Source of the DNA: Calditrichota bacterium
GTDB lineage: Bacteria > Calditrichota > Calditrichia > RBG-13-44-9 > J042
Direction: 5' to 3'
DNA length: 45,058 nucleotides
Assembly: GCA_013150955.1 (NCBI GenBank)
Contig: JAADJD010000034.1
Location: forward strand, 1-45,058
Shown: positions 25,977 to 34,051 of the stretch, piece by piece
Position numbering within the stretch: the stretch's first letter is position 1
Layout: each line of letters starts with the position of its first letter
Notes under the pieces: generated by a model
What the model was told of the DNA's origin: nothing
Seen by the model: only the letters and a program-made list of their open reading frames with translations
Database searches by the model: none
Made by a program: the position numbers and the translations under genes

Positions 25977-26567
25977 ATGGACAAAAAGGAAGCCCTGCGC
26001 ATTTTCGAAACCACCGGTGCCCTGCAAAATGGCCATTTTCTGCTTAGCTCCGGCCTGCATAGCCCAACCTATTTTCAATGTGCCCTGGTGTTGCAATATC
26101 CCCGTTATCTGGAGCAATTCTGCCGGGAAATTGTGGATTACTTCCGGGAAGAGGATGAAATCATTAACGTGGTCATCGCGCCGGCAATTGGAGGGATTGT
26201 GGTGGCCCAGGAAGTGGGACGGCAACTGGGAGTACGCAGCATTTATGCCGAGCGGGAAAATGGGAAAATGACGCTTCGCCGTGGGTTTGCCATCGATCCC
26301 AGCGAGAATGTGCTGGTGGTTGAGGATGTCATTACCACCGGGGGATCGGTAAAGGAGGTGATTGAGCTGGTGGAAGCCACCGGCGCGTTTGTAGTGGGGG
26401 TAGGATGCGTGGTGGATCGCAGCGGTGGAAAGGTCAATCTGGGGGTTCCCATGTTTGCGGTCTACTCCACCAAAATGGTCACCTACAAGCCGGAGAATTG
26501 TCCGTTGTGTATGCAAAAAATTCCGCTAACCAAACCCGGGAGTCGGGATGTGGGGGAAAGGGCCTGA
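25977..26567 (+). CDS. pyrE: Orotate phosphoribosyltransferase
   Basis: 196 residues from ATG 25977, where the protein starts MDKKEALRIFETTGAL; frames starting at 25938 add unlikely residues. It joins orotate to PRPP to give OMP, the substrate of the adjacent pyrF product. GALQNGHFLLSSGLHSPTYFQCA is the N-terminal signature, VVIAPAIGGIVVAQEVGRQL a conserved loop, YAERENGKMTLRRGF the flexible catalytic loop, and VLVVEDVITTGGS (112-124) the PRPP-binding motif. The C-terminal CPLCMQKIPLTKPGS, with a Cys pair, is typical of the variant seen in archaea-like and FCB enzymes. The ribosome-binding site is weak. Confidence 0.94.
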   Translation: MDKKEALRIFETTGALQNGHFLLSSGLHSPTYFQCALVLQYPRYLEQFCREIVDYFREEDEIINVVIAPAIGGIVVAQEVGRQLGVRSIYAERENGKMTLRRGFAIDPSENVLVVEDVITTGGSVKEVIELVEATGAFVVGVGCVVDRSGGKVNLGVPMFAVYSTKMVTYKPENCPLCMQKIPLTKPGSRDVGERA

Positions 26568-26625
26568 GGCAAATGCGATTCCAGAAAGGTTGAGAACAGG
26601 AAGGACTGCAAGAAAGGCCGTTTGA

Positions 26626-27387
26626 ATGAGGTTTTGTATTCTGGCAAGTGGAAGTCGGGGCAACTCGGTATTCATCGAATCGGACTACGCGCGGGTGCTG
26701 GTGGATGTGGGCCTATCGGCCCGCCAGATTGAACTCCGCCTGCGCGGAATTGGTGTCGATCCCTCCAGCATCGATGCCATTGTACTGACGCACGATCATA
26801 CCGATCATGTGCGAGGTGTGGGCGTATTTGCCCGCCGTTTTGGCGTGCCCATCTATGGTCACCCCGATACGCTGGATAATATTACCTATCTGTTGCGCAA
26901 TCAGGAGACCATTCAACCCTGGCATCGGGAATTTTTTATTAAAGATCTGGGGTTCTGGCCCTTTCCCCTGCCACACGATAGTTATCCAACTGTGGGTTAC
27001 CTGGTGGAACATCACCAACGGTACCTGGCCATTTGCACGGATCTGGGAGTGGCCACAGAAGAGGTAAAACAGCATCTGCAGGAGGCCAACGCCATTTTGC
27101 TGGAAAGCAACCACGACCCCGAGATGCTCCTGAACGGCCCCTATCCCTGGCATTTAAAGGAACGCATTGCCAGTCATGTGGGGCACCTTTCCAATCACAA
27201 TGCGGGAGAGCTCTTAAACGCCGTACTCCACCCCGGAGTCCAGCAGGTGATTCTGGGGCATTTGAGTGAAGAGAACAATACCGCCCAATTGGCGTTACAA
27301 ACAGTTCTGGAATATCTACCAACAACGGTGCATGATCAGGTGACGGTAATTGAACAGCGGCAGGTTTCGCCGGTGTTCCAGTTGTAA
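26626..27387 (+). CDS. WalJ/YycJ-type metallo-beta-lactamase-fold hydrolase
   Basis: 253 residues, starting CILASGSRGNSVFIES as in the WalJ (YycJ) family. The metal site is LTHDHTDHVRG (His56, His58, Asp60, His61), with a third histidine in the SNHDPEML loop (the asparagine-histidine-aspartate motif) and a last one in QVILGHLSEENN. Family members are double-strand 5'-3' exonuclease-like or cell-wall-linked hydrolases; the natural substrate here is unknown. The gene follows pyrE by 58 bases and precedes the CaCA exchanger by 20 bases, all on the same strand, so it is probably part of the pyrF-pyrE unit by position only. Confidence 0.88.
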   Translation: MRFCILASGSRGNSVFIESDYARVLVDVGLSARQIELRLRGIGVDPSSIDAIVLTHDHTDHVRGVGVFARRFGVPIYGHPDTLDNITYLLRNQETIQPWHREFFIKDLGFWPFPLPHDSYPTVGYLVEHHQRYLAICTDLGVATEEVKQHLQEANAILLESNHDPEMLLNGPYPWHLKERIASHVGHLSNHNAGELLNAVLHPGVQQVILGHLSEENNTAQLALQTVLEYLPTTVHDQVTVIEQRQVSPVFQL

Positions 27388-27407
27388 CGAAAAATCGGGA
27401 TGAATTG

Positions 27408-28415
27408 ATGATGCCGGAACAGCTTCTGGGTGTTTCAGGAATGCCATTGCAGATTGCCTATTTACTGGTGGGGGTGGGGCTCCTGTGGATTGGCGCCGAT
27501 TTACTGGTGAAGAATGCGTCACAATTTGCCACCGCGGTTGGGGTCAGTCCCATTATTGTGGGCTTATCCGTGGTATCTCTTGGTACCTCGGCTCCGGAGC
27601 TGGTGGTGAGCCTGATGGCCGCCTTTAAGCATAGTGCGGGACTGTCTATCGGTAACATCATTGGCAGTAACATCGCCAATATTGGATTGATTCTGGGAGT
27701 TGGGGCCATCATCACCCCGTTGAACGTGGAAAAATCCTGGGTCAAGCGCGAAGTGCCATTTATGATCGGGGTTACCCTGGTGTTTTCCTTCATTGCCTAT
27801 CGGGGGTATGAACTGAATCAGCTGGATGGGGTGGTGCTGCTGGGGCTTATGGTGGCATTCATGTACTACCTGGCCCGTTACGCGCGGAAGGAAATGAACG
27901 AGTTTAAAGAAATCCAGCGGGAACTGTTGCATCAGGATAGTCCGGATGTCCAGGTGGTATCGGTCATGAAGAAACTGGGTTATCTGCTGGGGGCTCTGCT
28001 GGGATTGGGCATTTTGATTCTGGGCTCCAACATCACGGTGAATTCAGGGAAAACCCTGGCCGTAATGCTGGGCGTAAGCGATATGATCATCGGGCTTACC
28101 CTGATTGCCATCGGTACGTCGTTGCCGGAGCTGGCGACCACCATTGTGGGAGCCATCCGGAAGGAAACGGACATTGTGGTGGGCAATGTCATCGGGAGCA
28201 ATATTTTTAATCTGCTGCTGATTGGCGGTGTGGTGGCCATCATTCATCCGGTGGCCATTCAAAAAAATCTATTTTTCATTAATATTCCCATGCTCATCTT
28301 CACCAGTCTCATTGTTTTGCCCATTATGCGCATCAAATTAAATATTCAACGCTACGAGGGGTTTTTCCTGCTGGCGTTGTATGTTCTATTTATTTATCTG
28401 ACATTTCGTGTTTAG
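27408..28415 (+). CDS. CaCA-family Na+/Ca2+-type exchanger (YrbG-like)
   Basis: 335 residues with about ten membrane helices in two inverted halves. The alpha-1 repeat has VSLGTSAPELVVSLMAA and GNIIGSNIANIGLILG; the alpha-2 repeat has IAIGTSLPELATTIVGA and GNVIGSNIFNLLLIGG. The acidic residues in the two GTS-x-PE motifs are the ion-binding glutamates of the family. It should exchange Ca2+ (or another cation) for Na+ or H+ across the inner membrane. ATG 27408 and ATG 27411 are both possible. It ends the short same-strand run that starts with pyrF. Confidence 0.92.
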   Translation: MMPEQLLGVSGMPLQIAYLLVGVGLLWIGADLLVKNASQFATAVGVSPIIVGLSVVSLGTSAPELVVSLMAAFKHSAGLSIGNIIGSNIANIGLILGVGAIITPLNVEKSWVKREVPFMIGVTLVFSFIAYRGYELNQLDGVVLLGLMVAFMYYLARYARKEMNEFKEIQRELLHQDSPDVQVVSVMKKLGYLLGALLGLGILILGSNITVNSGKTLAVMLGVSDMIIGLTLIAIGTSLPELATTIVGAIRKETDIVVGNVIGSNIFNLLLIGGVVAIIHPVAIQKNLFFINIPMLIFTSLIVLPIMRIKLNIQRYEGFFLLALYVLFIYLTFRV

Positions 28416-28607
28416 TGTCACGCCTGCCCCTGGCAAAAGGAATTATTTGGAAATAAGGTGTGAATCCGGGTTTAGATCCGGGAGTTAGTCGGCACCCAAC
28501 AAAGTAATAAAGTCAGTGCCGTTTTCATCGAGAATGAATAAAGCGAAAGCGAAATGACATTGAATGTGAAGAAGTGGTTTACGATAAAACGTGGGAGTAA
28601 AACCGAA

Positions 28608-29531
28608 ATGAAGGTTGCATTAGTTCTGGGTGGCGGCGGTGCCAGGGGACTTGCCCACCTGGGGGTTTTAAAAGTTCTGGAAAAAGAAAAAATCAAATTT
28701 GACTATATCGTTGGATGTAGTTTTGGGGCCATCATTGGTGCCATGTACGCCCAAACGCCGCAGGTGAGTCTGGTGGAAAAGCGCCTGCGCAATTTTGTGC
28801 ACACCGAGGCTTACCAGAAGCTGGGCATCGAAAAAATGAAGCGCCAGCCGGTTCAGGAGGAAGATTACTTCCGCCAGCTGGCCAATAGCATTCGGAATCG
28901 GGTGATGTTGAATGTGGTCGCCAGTCGGATTTCGGTGTTGAAGGGAGAGCGCATCAAAAATGCCGTGTATTATCTGGTCAAGCCGGGTAAAATCGAGGAT
29001 ACCCACATCCCCTTTGCCTGCAATTCCACCGATTTGATCACCGGACGTCCGGTACTGTTCACGCAGGGGGATATCCGCAAGGCGGTGCTGGCCAGTAGCT
29101 CCATTCCCGGCTTTTTCCCACCGGTAAAGATTGACGGTAAAATGCTGGTCGATGGTGCCGTAACCTATAATTTGCCCATCAAGTTTGCGCGGGCACTGGG
29201 TGCGGATTTTGTCATTGCCGTGGATGTCCACCCGGTGCTTCAAAAAGAAGAAAATCTCAATAACGTATTTGATGTGTTCCTGCGGGCCAACACCATCACT
29301 GCAACCCTGTTGACCGAAGAATCGCTGCACGAAGCGGATATGGTGATCACCCCGGATGTGGGACAGTACCTGTGGTACGATTTTGACAAAGCGGAGCGGA
29401 TTGTCCATGCAGGAATTGAAGCCGCGTACGCCCATGTGGATGCCTTGAAGCAAATGATGCCGCCGCCAAAGGCGCATCGTTTTCGGAAGTTCTGGCGGAT
29501 TCGATCGACGTCTCAACCATCGGTGGAATGA
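28608..29531 (+). CDS. Patatin-like phospholipase (RssA-like)
   Basis: 307 residues from ATG 28608, where the protein begins MKVALVLGGGGARGLAHLGV as the family does; an in-frame ATG at 28554 would add 18 residues. The oxyanion loop is GGGGARG, the nucleophile is Ser38 in GCSFG, and the partner aspartate is Asp182 in the MLVDGAV motif, so the Ser-Asp dyad is complete. FACNSTDLITGRPV and LASSSIPGFFPPVKI are usual family blocks. It hydrolyses acyl esters, probably of phospholipids; there is no signal peptide, so it acts in the cytoplasm. It appears to stand alone; the 28416-28607 leader contains no other gene. Confidence 0.9.
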   Translation: MKVALVLGGGGARGLAHLGVLKVLEKEKIKFDYIVGCSFGAIIGAMYAQTPQVSLVEKRLRNFVHTEAYQKLGIEKMKRQPVQEEDYFRQLANSIRNRVMLNVVASRISVLKGERIKNAVYYLVKPGKIEDTHIPFACNSTDLITGRPVLFTQGDIRKAVLASSSIPGFFPPVKIDGKMLVDGAVTYNLPIKFARALGADFVIAVDVHPVLQKEENLNNVFDVFLRANTITATLLTEESLHEADMVITPDVGQYLWYDFDKAERIVHAGIEAAYAHVDALKQMMPPPKAHRFRKFWRIRSTSQPSVE

Positions 29532-29817
29532 TTTCCGCCCGCCGGCCCCGGTTTGGTGAGCATTCCCGAAGCCCCTTTCCGTTTTTTGCCTGAATGGCCC
29601 TTCCGTGGGTAAAGCCCGTCCGGAAAAGGTGCACCGACTTTCCGTTCATAATAGCATTCACGATTGGGCTGAACGCCACCATGAGGCCCTGCGCTGGCAG
29701 GGTACTGTAGTTCAACGCTTGTTTAGCAAAATTCCGGGTGTGGCTTAAGTCACATCTGGCAAAGTCGAGTATAGGTAAAGAAAATTTTTTCAGGGATGAA
29801 ACAGGAGGTTGTCAGGG
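29532..29817. other. Intergenic region before the HD-GYP-mot operon
   Basis: These 286 bases show no gene, repeat copy or clear sigma-28 or sigma-54 promoter. AGGAGG at 29803-29808 is the ribosome-binding site of the next gene. Confidence 0.55.
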
Positions 29818-30777
29818 ATGGCAAACCAGCAGATGGACGTCCATCCAGTATCCATTGAAGCGCTTACCGAGGAAAATCTCCGGCTGAAGGCGCAGTTGAA
29901 ACGGCAGCAGGAGATGTATGAAAATTCCCACCTGGAACTCATCAAATATATGGTGGAAAGCGAACGGCAATCCAAAGAATTAAAGCGCTTGAACCGTATG
30001 GTCAGTCGGGCCTTTCTGAATACCATCGAAATCATTCAAGCCATGATTGACCTGCGGGAACCCGGTTATTATGACCATTCCATGCGGGTGGCCGATGTGG
30101 CCCGCAGTATCGCCCGGAAACAGGGACTGAAGGAAATCGATGTGCAGCAGATTTACATTGCTGCAAGAATTCACGAAATCGGCAAAATGAGCATTCCCGA
30201 TAGCATTCTGCACAAGCCCTTTGCGCAACTGAGCGATAAAGAACGACAATTGCGCGAGAACCATTACGTAATTGGGGCCAAATTGCTGGAACGCATTTCC
30301 AGCTTTCGGAAAATTGCACGGATCATTCGAGCGCTGAGCGAGCATTATGATGGTTCTGGATGTCCCGACGGTTTAAAAGGGGAAGAAATTCCCATCGGGG
30401 CACGTATCATTGCGCTGGTGAATGTCTGGGATTCGCTGTTTTTCATCGAACAGGTTTATCAGAAACCGCTGGATGCCCTTGCCGCTATCGAAAATGAACT
30501 GGACGGAAAATATGACCGCCAATTTTTCCCCTTTCTAAAAGCCGAAATCCTCATGCGGTATTCCGAAAAAGACCGTCCCACCGAAAAGCAAATCCCCATT
30601 CCCGAATTGAAACCGGGAATGGTATTGAGTCGGGATTTGATGACCATGACCAACGTTTTACTGGTACCTGCCGGAAATCAACTGGATCAGCGAACCATCG
30701 AGAAAATTCAGAAATATCAATCCGTCGATCCGGTTCAGGGTGGGGTGTTTGTGACCCGGGAAAGCATAGGAGGTTGA
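29818..30777 (+). CDS. Divergent HD-GYP protein with altered metal-site residues
   Basis: 319 residues from ATG 29818, set by AGGAGG nine bases upstream. An N-terminal coiled coil (about 10-65) is followed by an HD-GYP domain (about 66-225) and a short C-terminal extension (PELKPGMVLSRDLMT). His87, His119 and His149 are kept, but HD reads HE (Glu120), the HHE of the GYP loop reads LSE before HYDGSG, GYP reads GCP (182-183), and the distal VaDvfDA motif has Asn202 for Asp. The usual diiron centre that cleaves cyclic di-GMP is therefore probably impaired, and the protein may be a sensor or binder. It lies four bases before motA, so it is expected to act on the motor. Confidence 0.85.
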   Translation: MANQQMDVHPVSIEALTEENLRLKAQLKRQQEMYENSHLELIKYMVESERQSKELKRLNRMVSRAFLNTIEIIQAMIDLREPGYYDHSMRVADVARSIARKQGLKEIDVQQIYIAARIHEIGKMSIPDSILHKPFAQLSDKERQLRENHYVIGAKLLERISSFRKIARIIRALSEHYDGSGCPDGLKGEEIPIGARIIALVNVWDSLFFIEQVYQKPLDALAAIENELDGKYDRQFFPFLKAEILMRYSEKDRPTEKQIPIPELKPGMVLSRDLMTMTNVLLVPAGNQLDQRTIEKIQKYQSVDPVQGGVFVTRESIGG

Positions 30778-30780
30778 TGT

Positions 30781-31587
30781 ATGGATATTGCAACGATTAT
30801 CGGCGTGATCTCCGGTCTGGGGTTAATCACGGCTTCCATTTTCATGGGAGGGGATATTCGTATTTTTATCAATATTCCATCCATGATGATTGTGGGTGGG
30901 GGTACCCTGGCGGCAACGCTGATTGCCTATCCCTTGAAGGAAGTATTTGGCGTCTTCAAGGTGATGATGAAGGTCTTCAAAATGGAAAAGCAGGATTACA
31001 CCCGCCTGATCAACGAACTGGTACGGTTGGCCACCATCGCCAAACAACAGGGGGTGCTGGCCCTGGAAGCCGAAAGCAAGAAAGTAAAACATCCGCTTCT
31101 CAAGCAGGGATTGCAAATGCTCTCCGATGGCTTTCCCAAAGGGACATTGATCAAAATTCTGGTGGGTGAAATTACCACCATGCAGGAGCGGCATAAAGTC
31201 GGGCGTCAGATTTTTACGGAGATGGGCAAATTTGCTCCCGCTTTTGGAATGATTGGAACCTTAATCGGGCTGGTGCAAATGCTGGCTTCATTGAACGATC
31301 CGTCCACCATCGGCCCCAAGATGGCTGTTGCCTTGATTACCACCTTTTATGGGGCTTTACTGGCAAACGTCGTCTTCTTGCCCATGGCCACCAAACTCAA
31401 ACGCCGCAGTGAAATTGAAACCATCGAGATGAAGCTTATGATTGAGGCCATGGTGGCGATTGCCGAGGGGGAAAATCCCAAAGTCATGGTCGATCGCCTG
31501 AAGGTGTTTCTGGATAAACAGATTAAAGAACAACTGGAGAAAAATATGAACAAGTCCAGCGCCGGTGGAGCCCGGAAAGCCGCGTAG
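30781..31587 (+). CDS. motA: Flagellar motor stator protein MotA
   Basis: 268 residues with four membrane segments: two at the start (about 5-50, IIGVISGLGLITASIFMGG and a following helix) and two late (about 150-210), where PAFGMIGTLIGLVQML and LITTFYGALLANVVFLPMATKL match the conserved MotA/PomA helices lining the ion path. The large cytoplasmic loop between them and the charged C-terminal tail are as usual. It forms the stator with MotB and drives the flagellar rotor with a proton or sodium flow. AGGAGG precedes the ATG. It starts three bases after the HD-GYP stop and motB starts eight bases after its end. No other flagellar gene is in the window. Confidence 0.93.
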   Translation: MDIATIIGVISGLGLITASIFMGGDIRIFINIPSMMIVGGGTLAATLIAYPLKEVFGVFKVMMKVFKMEKQDYTRLINELVRLATIAKQQGVLALEAESKKVKHPLLKQGLQMLSDGFPKGTLIKILVGEITTMQERHKVGRQIFTEMGKFAPAFGMIGTLIGLVQMLASLNDPSTIGPKMAVALITTFYGALLANVVFLPMATKLKRRSEIETIEMKLMIEAMVAIAEGENPKVMVDRLKVFLDKQIKEQLEKNMNKSSAGGARKAA

Positions 31588-31595
31588 GAGGACAC

Positions 31596-32411
31596 ATGAA
31601 CTGGGATGATAAAGAAAAATGTGGATTGCCCGCGGATGAGGAAACGGAAGAAGCCGGTTGGATTGTTACCTTCAGCGATCTGATGAGTTTGCTGTTGACC
31701 TTTTTTATTCTGCTGTTTTCCTTTGCGTCCATCGAAGAACAGAAGTTTAAGGAATTGCTGGAATCGCTGCGAGATGCCTTTGGCGTGCAGCAAATTCCCG
31801 AAGCCGGTACCCGCGAGGGATTGGAAATGTTAAAGACGGATGCGGAGGTCAAACAGATTGCGGTGGATGAGCTGGGGGGATTGGTGCAGAAGGAAATGGA
31901 GGAAATCAAATCCCAGGTCGAAGAGTTTGTTTTGAAGAACAAGTTGCAGGGGATGGTGGAGGTGAAAACCGGAGATCGCGGAGCGGTGATTACCATTTCC
32001 GACGTGGTGATTTTTCCGGTGGGTGAAGCGGAATTTAATCCCGAAGCCTATCCCATTCTGGAAAAGATGGCCGAATTGTTAAAGCAGTTTCCCTACAAGG
32101 TGCGGGTAGAGGGGCATACGGACAACGTGCCCATTCGCACCGCGCGATATCCTTCGAACTGGGAACTGTCCACAGCACGCGCGGCCCGCATTGTGCGATA
32201 TTTTATTTCCAAGGGGATCGATCCCAATCGCTTGTCGGCCGAAGGATTTGCCCATTACCGTCCGGTGGCGGATAATGCCACCCCTGAGGGACGGGCGCGG
32301 AACCGGCGGGTGGAAATCGTTTATACCCGGGAGAGCATCATCGAGGGGATCAAGAAAAAATACGGCTTGCCGGAGGAGTTGAGCGAAACCGTTACCGGGG
32401 AAACCTCCTGA
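31596..32411 (+). CDS. motB: Flagellar motor stator protein MotB
   Basis: 271 residues. A short acidic cytoplasmic start is followed by one membrane helix with the essential ion-binding Asp28 (VTFSDLMSLLLTFFILLFSFAS). A plug/linker region (about 45-125) leads to an OmpA-like peptidoglycan-binding domain (about 130-250): VRVEGHTDNVPI, SNWELSTARAARIVRYF, RLSAEGFAHYRPVADN and ARNRRVEIVY. It anchors the stator to the wall. GGAGGA lies just before the ATG. The 3' side carries a structured RNA and a strong terminator that would end the HD-GYP-motA-motB transcript. Confidence 0.93.
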   Translation: MNWDDKEKCGLPADEETEEAGWIVTFSDLMSLLLTFFILLFSFASIEEQKFKELLESLRDAFGVQQIPEAGTREGLEMLKTDAEVKQIAVDELGGLVQKEMEEIKSQVEEFVLKNKLQGMVEVKTGDRGAVITISDVVIFPVGEAEFNPEAYPILEKMAELLKQFPYKVRVEGHTDNVPIRTARYPSNWELSTARAARIVRYFISKGIDPNRLSAEGFAHYRPVADNATPEGRARNRRVEIVYTRESIIEGIKKKYGLPEELSETVTGETS

Positions 32412-32499
32412 AGCGTGGGAAAACCCGCAGGCATGTGATGGGAATCACCCCGGGGAACCGGGTTTCCGCTATTTTGAAGATTAATGAAAATGAGAAAAT

Positions 32500-32618
32500 C
32501 AGAGGATTCAACCTCAGCCGTGTGGAAGTGGAGTCCCCGAGATTTTCCGACATCGGCTGAGGTCGATCCTCGACGATGTGACGGCGGTGGTTCGGGTTAC
32601 GGAATCACCGCCTTTTTT
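32500..32618 (+). ncRNA. Structured RNA candidate downstream of motB
   Basis: Three hairpins in a row end in a terminator. Hairpin 1 has CCTCAGCCG (32512-32520) paired perfectly with CGGCTGAGG (32554-32562) around a loop that can itself form GGAA/TTCC (32524-32527, 32545-32548). Hairpin 2 is GTCGA (32562-32566) with TCGAC (32570-32574). Hairpin 3 is the terminator. It does not match a riboswitch or RNA that I recognise and no gene follows on this strand. It could be an independent small RNA or a 3' UTR of the mot operon. A 72-codon open frame across it (32484-32702) has no family look. Confidence 0.5.
32583..32618 (+). terminator. Terminator of the HD-GYP-motA-motB operon / structured RNA
   Basis: GGCGGTGGTTC (32583-32593) pairs with GAATCACCGCC (32602-32612), 11 bp with one G-T pair and an eight-base loop, followed by six T. 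Confidence 0.85.
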
Positions 32619-32713
32619 CTTGCCACTCCGTTACCGGCTCGGAAACCGTTATCCCGGATGTCCAGGGCAATTCTTAGGCATTGCAAGGATACAATCCAAT
32701 AGTGCATTGTTTA

Positions 32714-33105
32714 AGTTGAACCCAAATTTTACATTCGCCTGCAAATGACACGAATGAACACGAATAAAAATAATCCCAGATTAAGCAATAGCCTACGAAT
32801 GACACGAATGAACACAAATGAAAATAATAAACCCAGATGATGTATTAGAACCACGAATGACACGAATTCACACCAACAAAAATAATAAAAGTGCACTTGA
32901 TTCTATCTGGACGAAAATGTTTTCCGGGATATATTCACTATTTTGTTGATATGATTCGAATTCATTCGTGTGATTCGTGGTTTAACGCATTATTTGGGTT
33001 AAAATACACTGGATTATTTCTGTATGAAAATGTGTTTCGAGGTTTATTCGCGATTTTGTAGATATTTTGGGGTTTCATTCGCGTGATTCGCGGTTTCATG
33101 AATTA
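32714..33105. repeat. Interspersed palindromic repeat, cluster 7
   Basis: Several partial left arms in tandem (GCCTGCAAATGACACGAATG, GCCTACGAATGACACGAATG, CCACGAATGACACGAATTC) followed by two right arms (ATTCATTCGTGTGATTCGTG with ATTATTTGGGTT, and ATTCGCGTGATTCGCGG). It is the largest cluster, in the convergent junction between the mot operon and rpoD. 32619-32713 shows nothing else. Confidence 0.85.
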
Positions 33106-33130
33106 CCGGATTGAAATTCGGATGGGCAAG

Positions 33131-33166
33131 AAAAAAGCCTGGCTCTGGATAGTGCCAGGCTTTTTT
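33131..33166 (-). terminator. Bidirectional terminator at the end of rpoD
   Basis: AAAAAAGCCTGGC (33131-33143) and GCCAGGCTTTTTT (33154-33166) are perfect inverted repeats with A and T tails on both strands. It ends the minus-strand capA-rpoD unit 20 bases after the rpoD stop and could also stop read-through from the plus strand. Confidence 0.9.
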
Positions 33167-33185
33167 GAGTTCCGTTATATCAGGA

Positions 33186-34034
33186 TTATCCTAAAAATGC
33201 CCGCAATGCGCGGCTACGGGATGCGTGCCGCAGACGGCGAATGGCCTTTTCTTTAATCTGGCGTACCCGTTCCCGGGTCAAATTGAACCGCTCTCCAATT
33301 TCTTCTAGCGTTAACGGATGTTCCTGTCCCAGACCAAAGTACAGGCGTACGACCTCTGCCTCGCGCTTGGTTAACGTAGCCAGCGCGCGTTCAATTTCCA
33401 CCTTCAGAGATTCGTTCATCAGATCATGATCGGGAGGTGGCTGATGATCGTTTTCGATGACGTCCAGCAAACGGTTGTCTTCGCTATTGCTGAACGGGGC
33501 ATCCATTGACAGATGGCGCCCGGAGATTTTCAGCGTATCGGCCACTTCATAATCGGTCATGTCTAACTGCTCGGCGATCTCGCTGGCACTGGGTTCCCGC
33601 TCGAACTCCTGTTCCAGTGCAGAGTAGGCCTTGCCGATTTTGTTCAACGCGCCCACTCGATTCAGTGGCAATCGCACCACGCGGGATTGTTCCGCCAGTG
33701 CCTGCAAAATCGATTGCCGAATCCACCACACCGCGTAAGAAATGAACTTAAATCCCCGGGTTTCATCGAAGCGTTTGGCCGCCTTAATCAGTCCCAGGTT
33801 CCCCTCGTTAATGAGGTCACCCAGAGACAATCCCTGATTCTGATACTGCTTGGCAACACTCACCACAAAACGCAGATTGGCCTTGGTCAATTTCTCCAGC
33901 GCCTCCTGATCACCCTGCTTAATCCGACGCGCAAGTTCAATCTCTTCTTCCGGGGTCAGTAATGGTACTTCCCCAATTTCCTGTAAATATTTGTCCAGTG
34001 ATTGGCTGGCTCGGCTGACTGTCCCTCTTGCCAT
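33186..34034 (-). CDS. rpoD: Principal RNA polymerase sigma factor (RpoD-type, short form)
   Basis: 282 residues without region 1.1, as in the main sigma factor of FCB bacteria. Region 1.2 is [20 protein letters not shown]; region 2 includes [30 protein letters not shown] and [15 protein letters not shown], which bind the core enzyme and melt the -10 element; region 3 follows (RVVRLPLNR); region 4 ends with [29 protein letters not shown], the -35-binding helix-turn-helix. GGAGGG and AGAAGGG lie before the ATG. It sits 17 bases after the capA-like gene, so the two are probably co-transcribed. RpoS-like paralogues have the same length, but region 2 here is of the primary type. Confidence 0.93.
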   Translation of the reverse strand: MARGTVSRASQSLDKYLQEIGEVPLLTPEEEIELARRIKQGDQEALEKLTKANLRFVVSVAKQYQNQGLSLGDLINEGNLGLIKAAKRFDETRGFKFISYAVWWIRQSILQALAEQSRVVRLPLNRVGALNKIGKAYSALEQEFEREPSASEIAEQLDMTDYEVADTLKISGRHLSMDAPFSNSEDNRLLDVIENDHQPPPDHDLMNESLKVEIERALATLTKREAEVVRLYFGLGQEHPLTLEEIGERFNLTRERVRQIKEKAIRRLRHASRSRALRAFLG

Positions 34035-34051
34035 GCTACCCTTCTACCCTC

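Noticed and set aside
28416-28553. Possible cobalamin-type riboswitch before the patatin gene
   Set aside because: GGTGTGAATCC looks partly alike, but the conserved B12-box and core helices are absent and the downstream gene is not a cobalamin gene.
29781-29806. Sigma-28 (FliA) promoter before the HD-GYP-mot operon
   Set aside because: TAAAGAAA is present, but the downstream half does not match GCCGATAA at the required spacing.
32484-32702. 72-codon open frame downstream of motB
   Set aside because: It crosses three strong hairpins and the terminator, and its composition has no protein character; the RNA reading is better.
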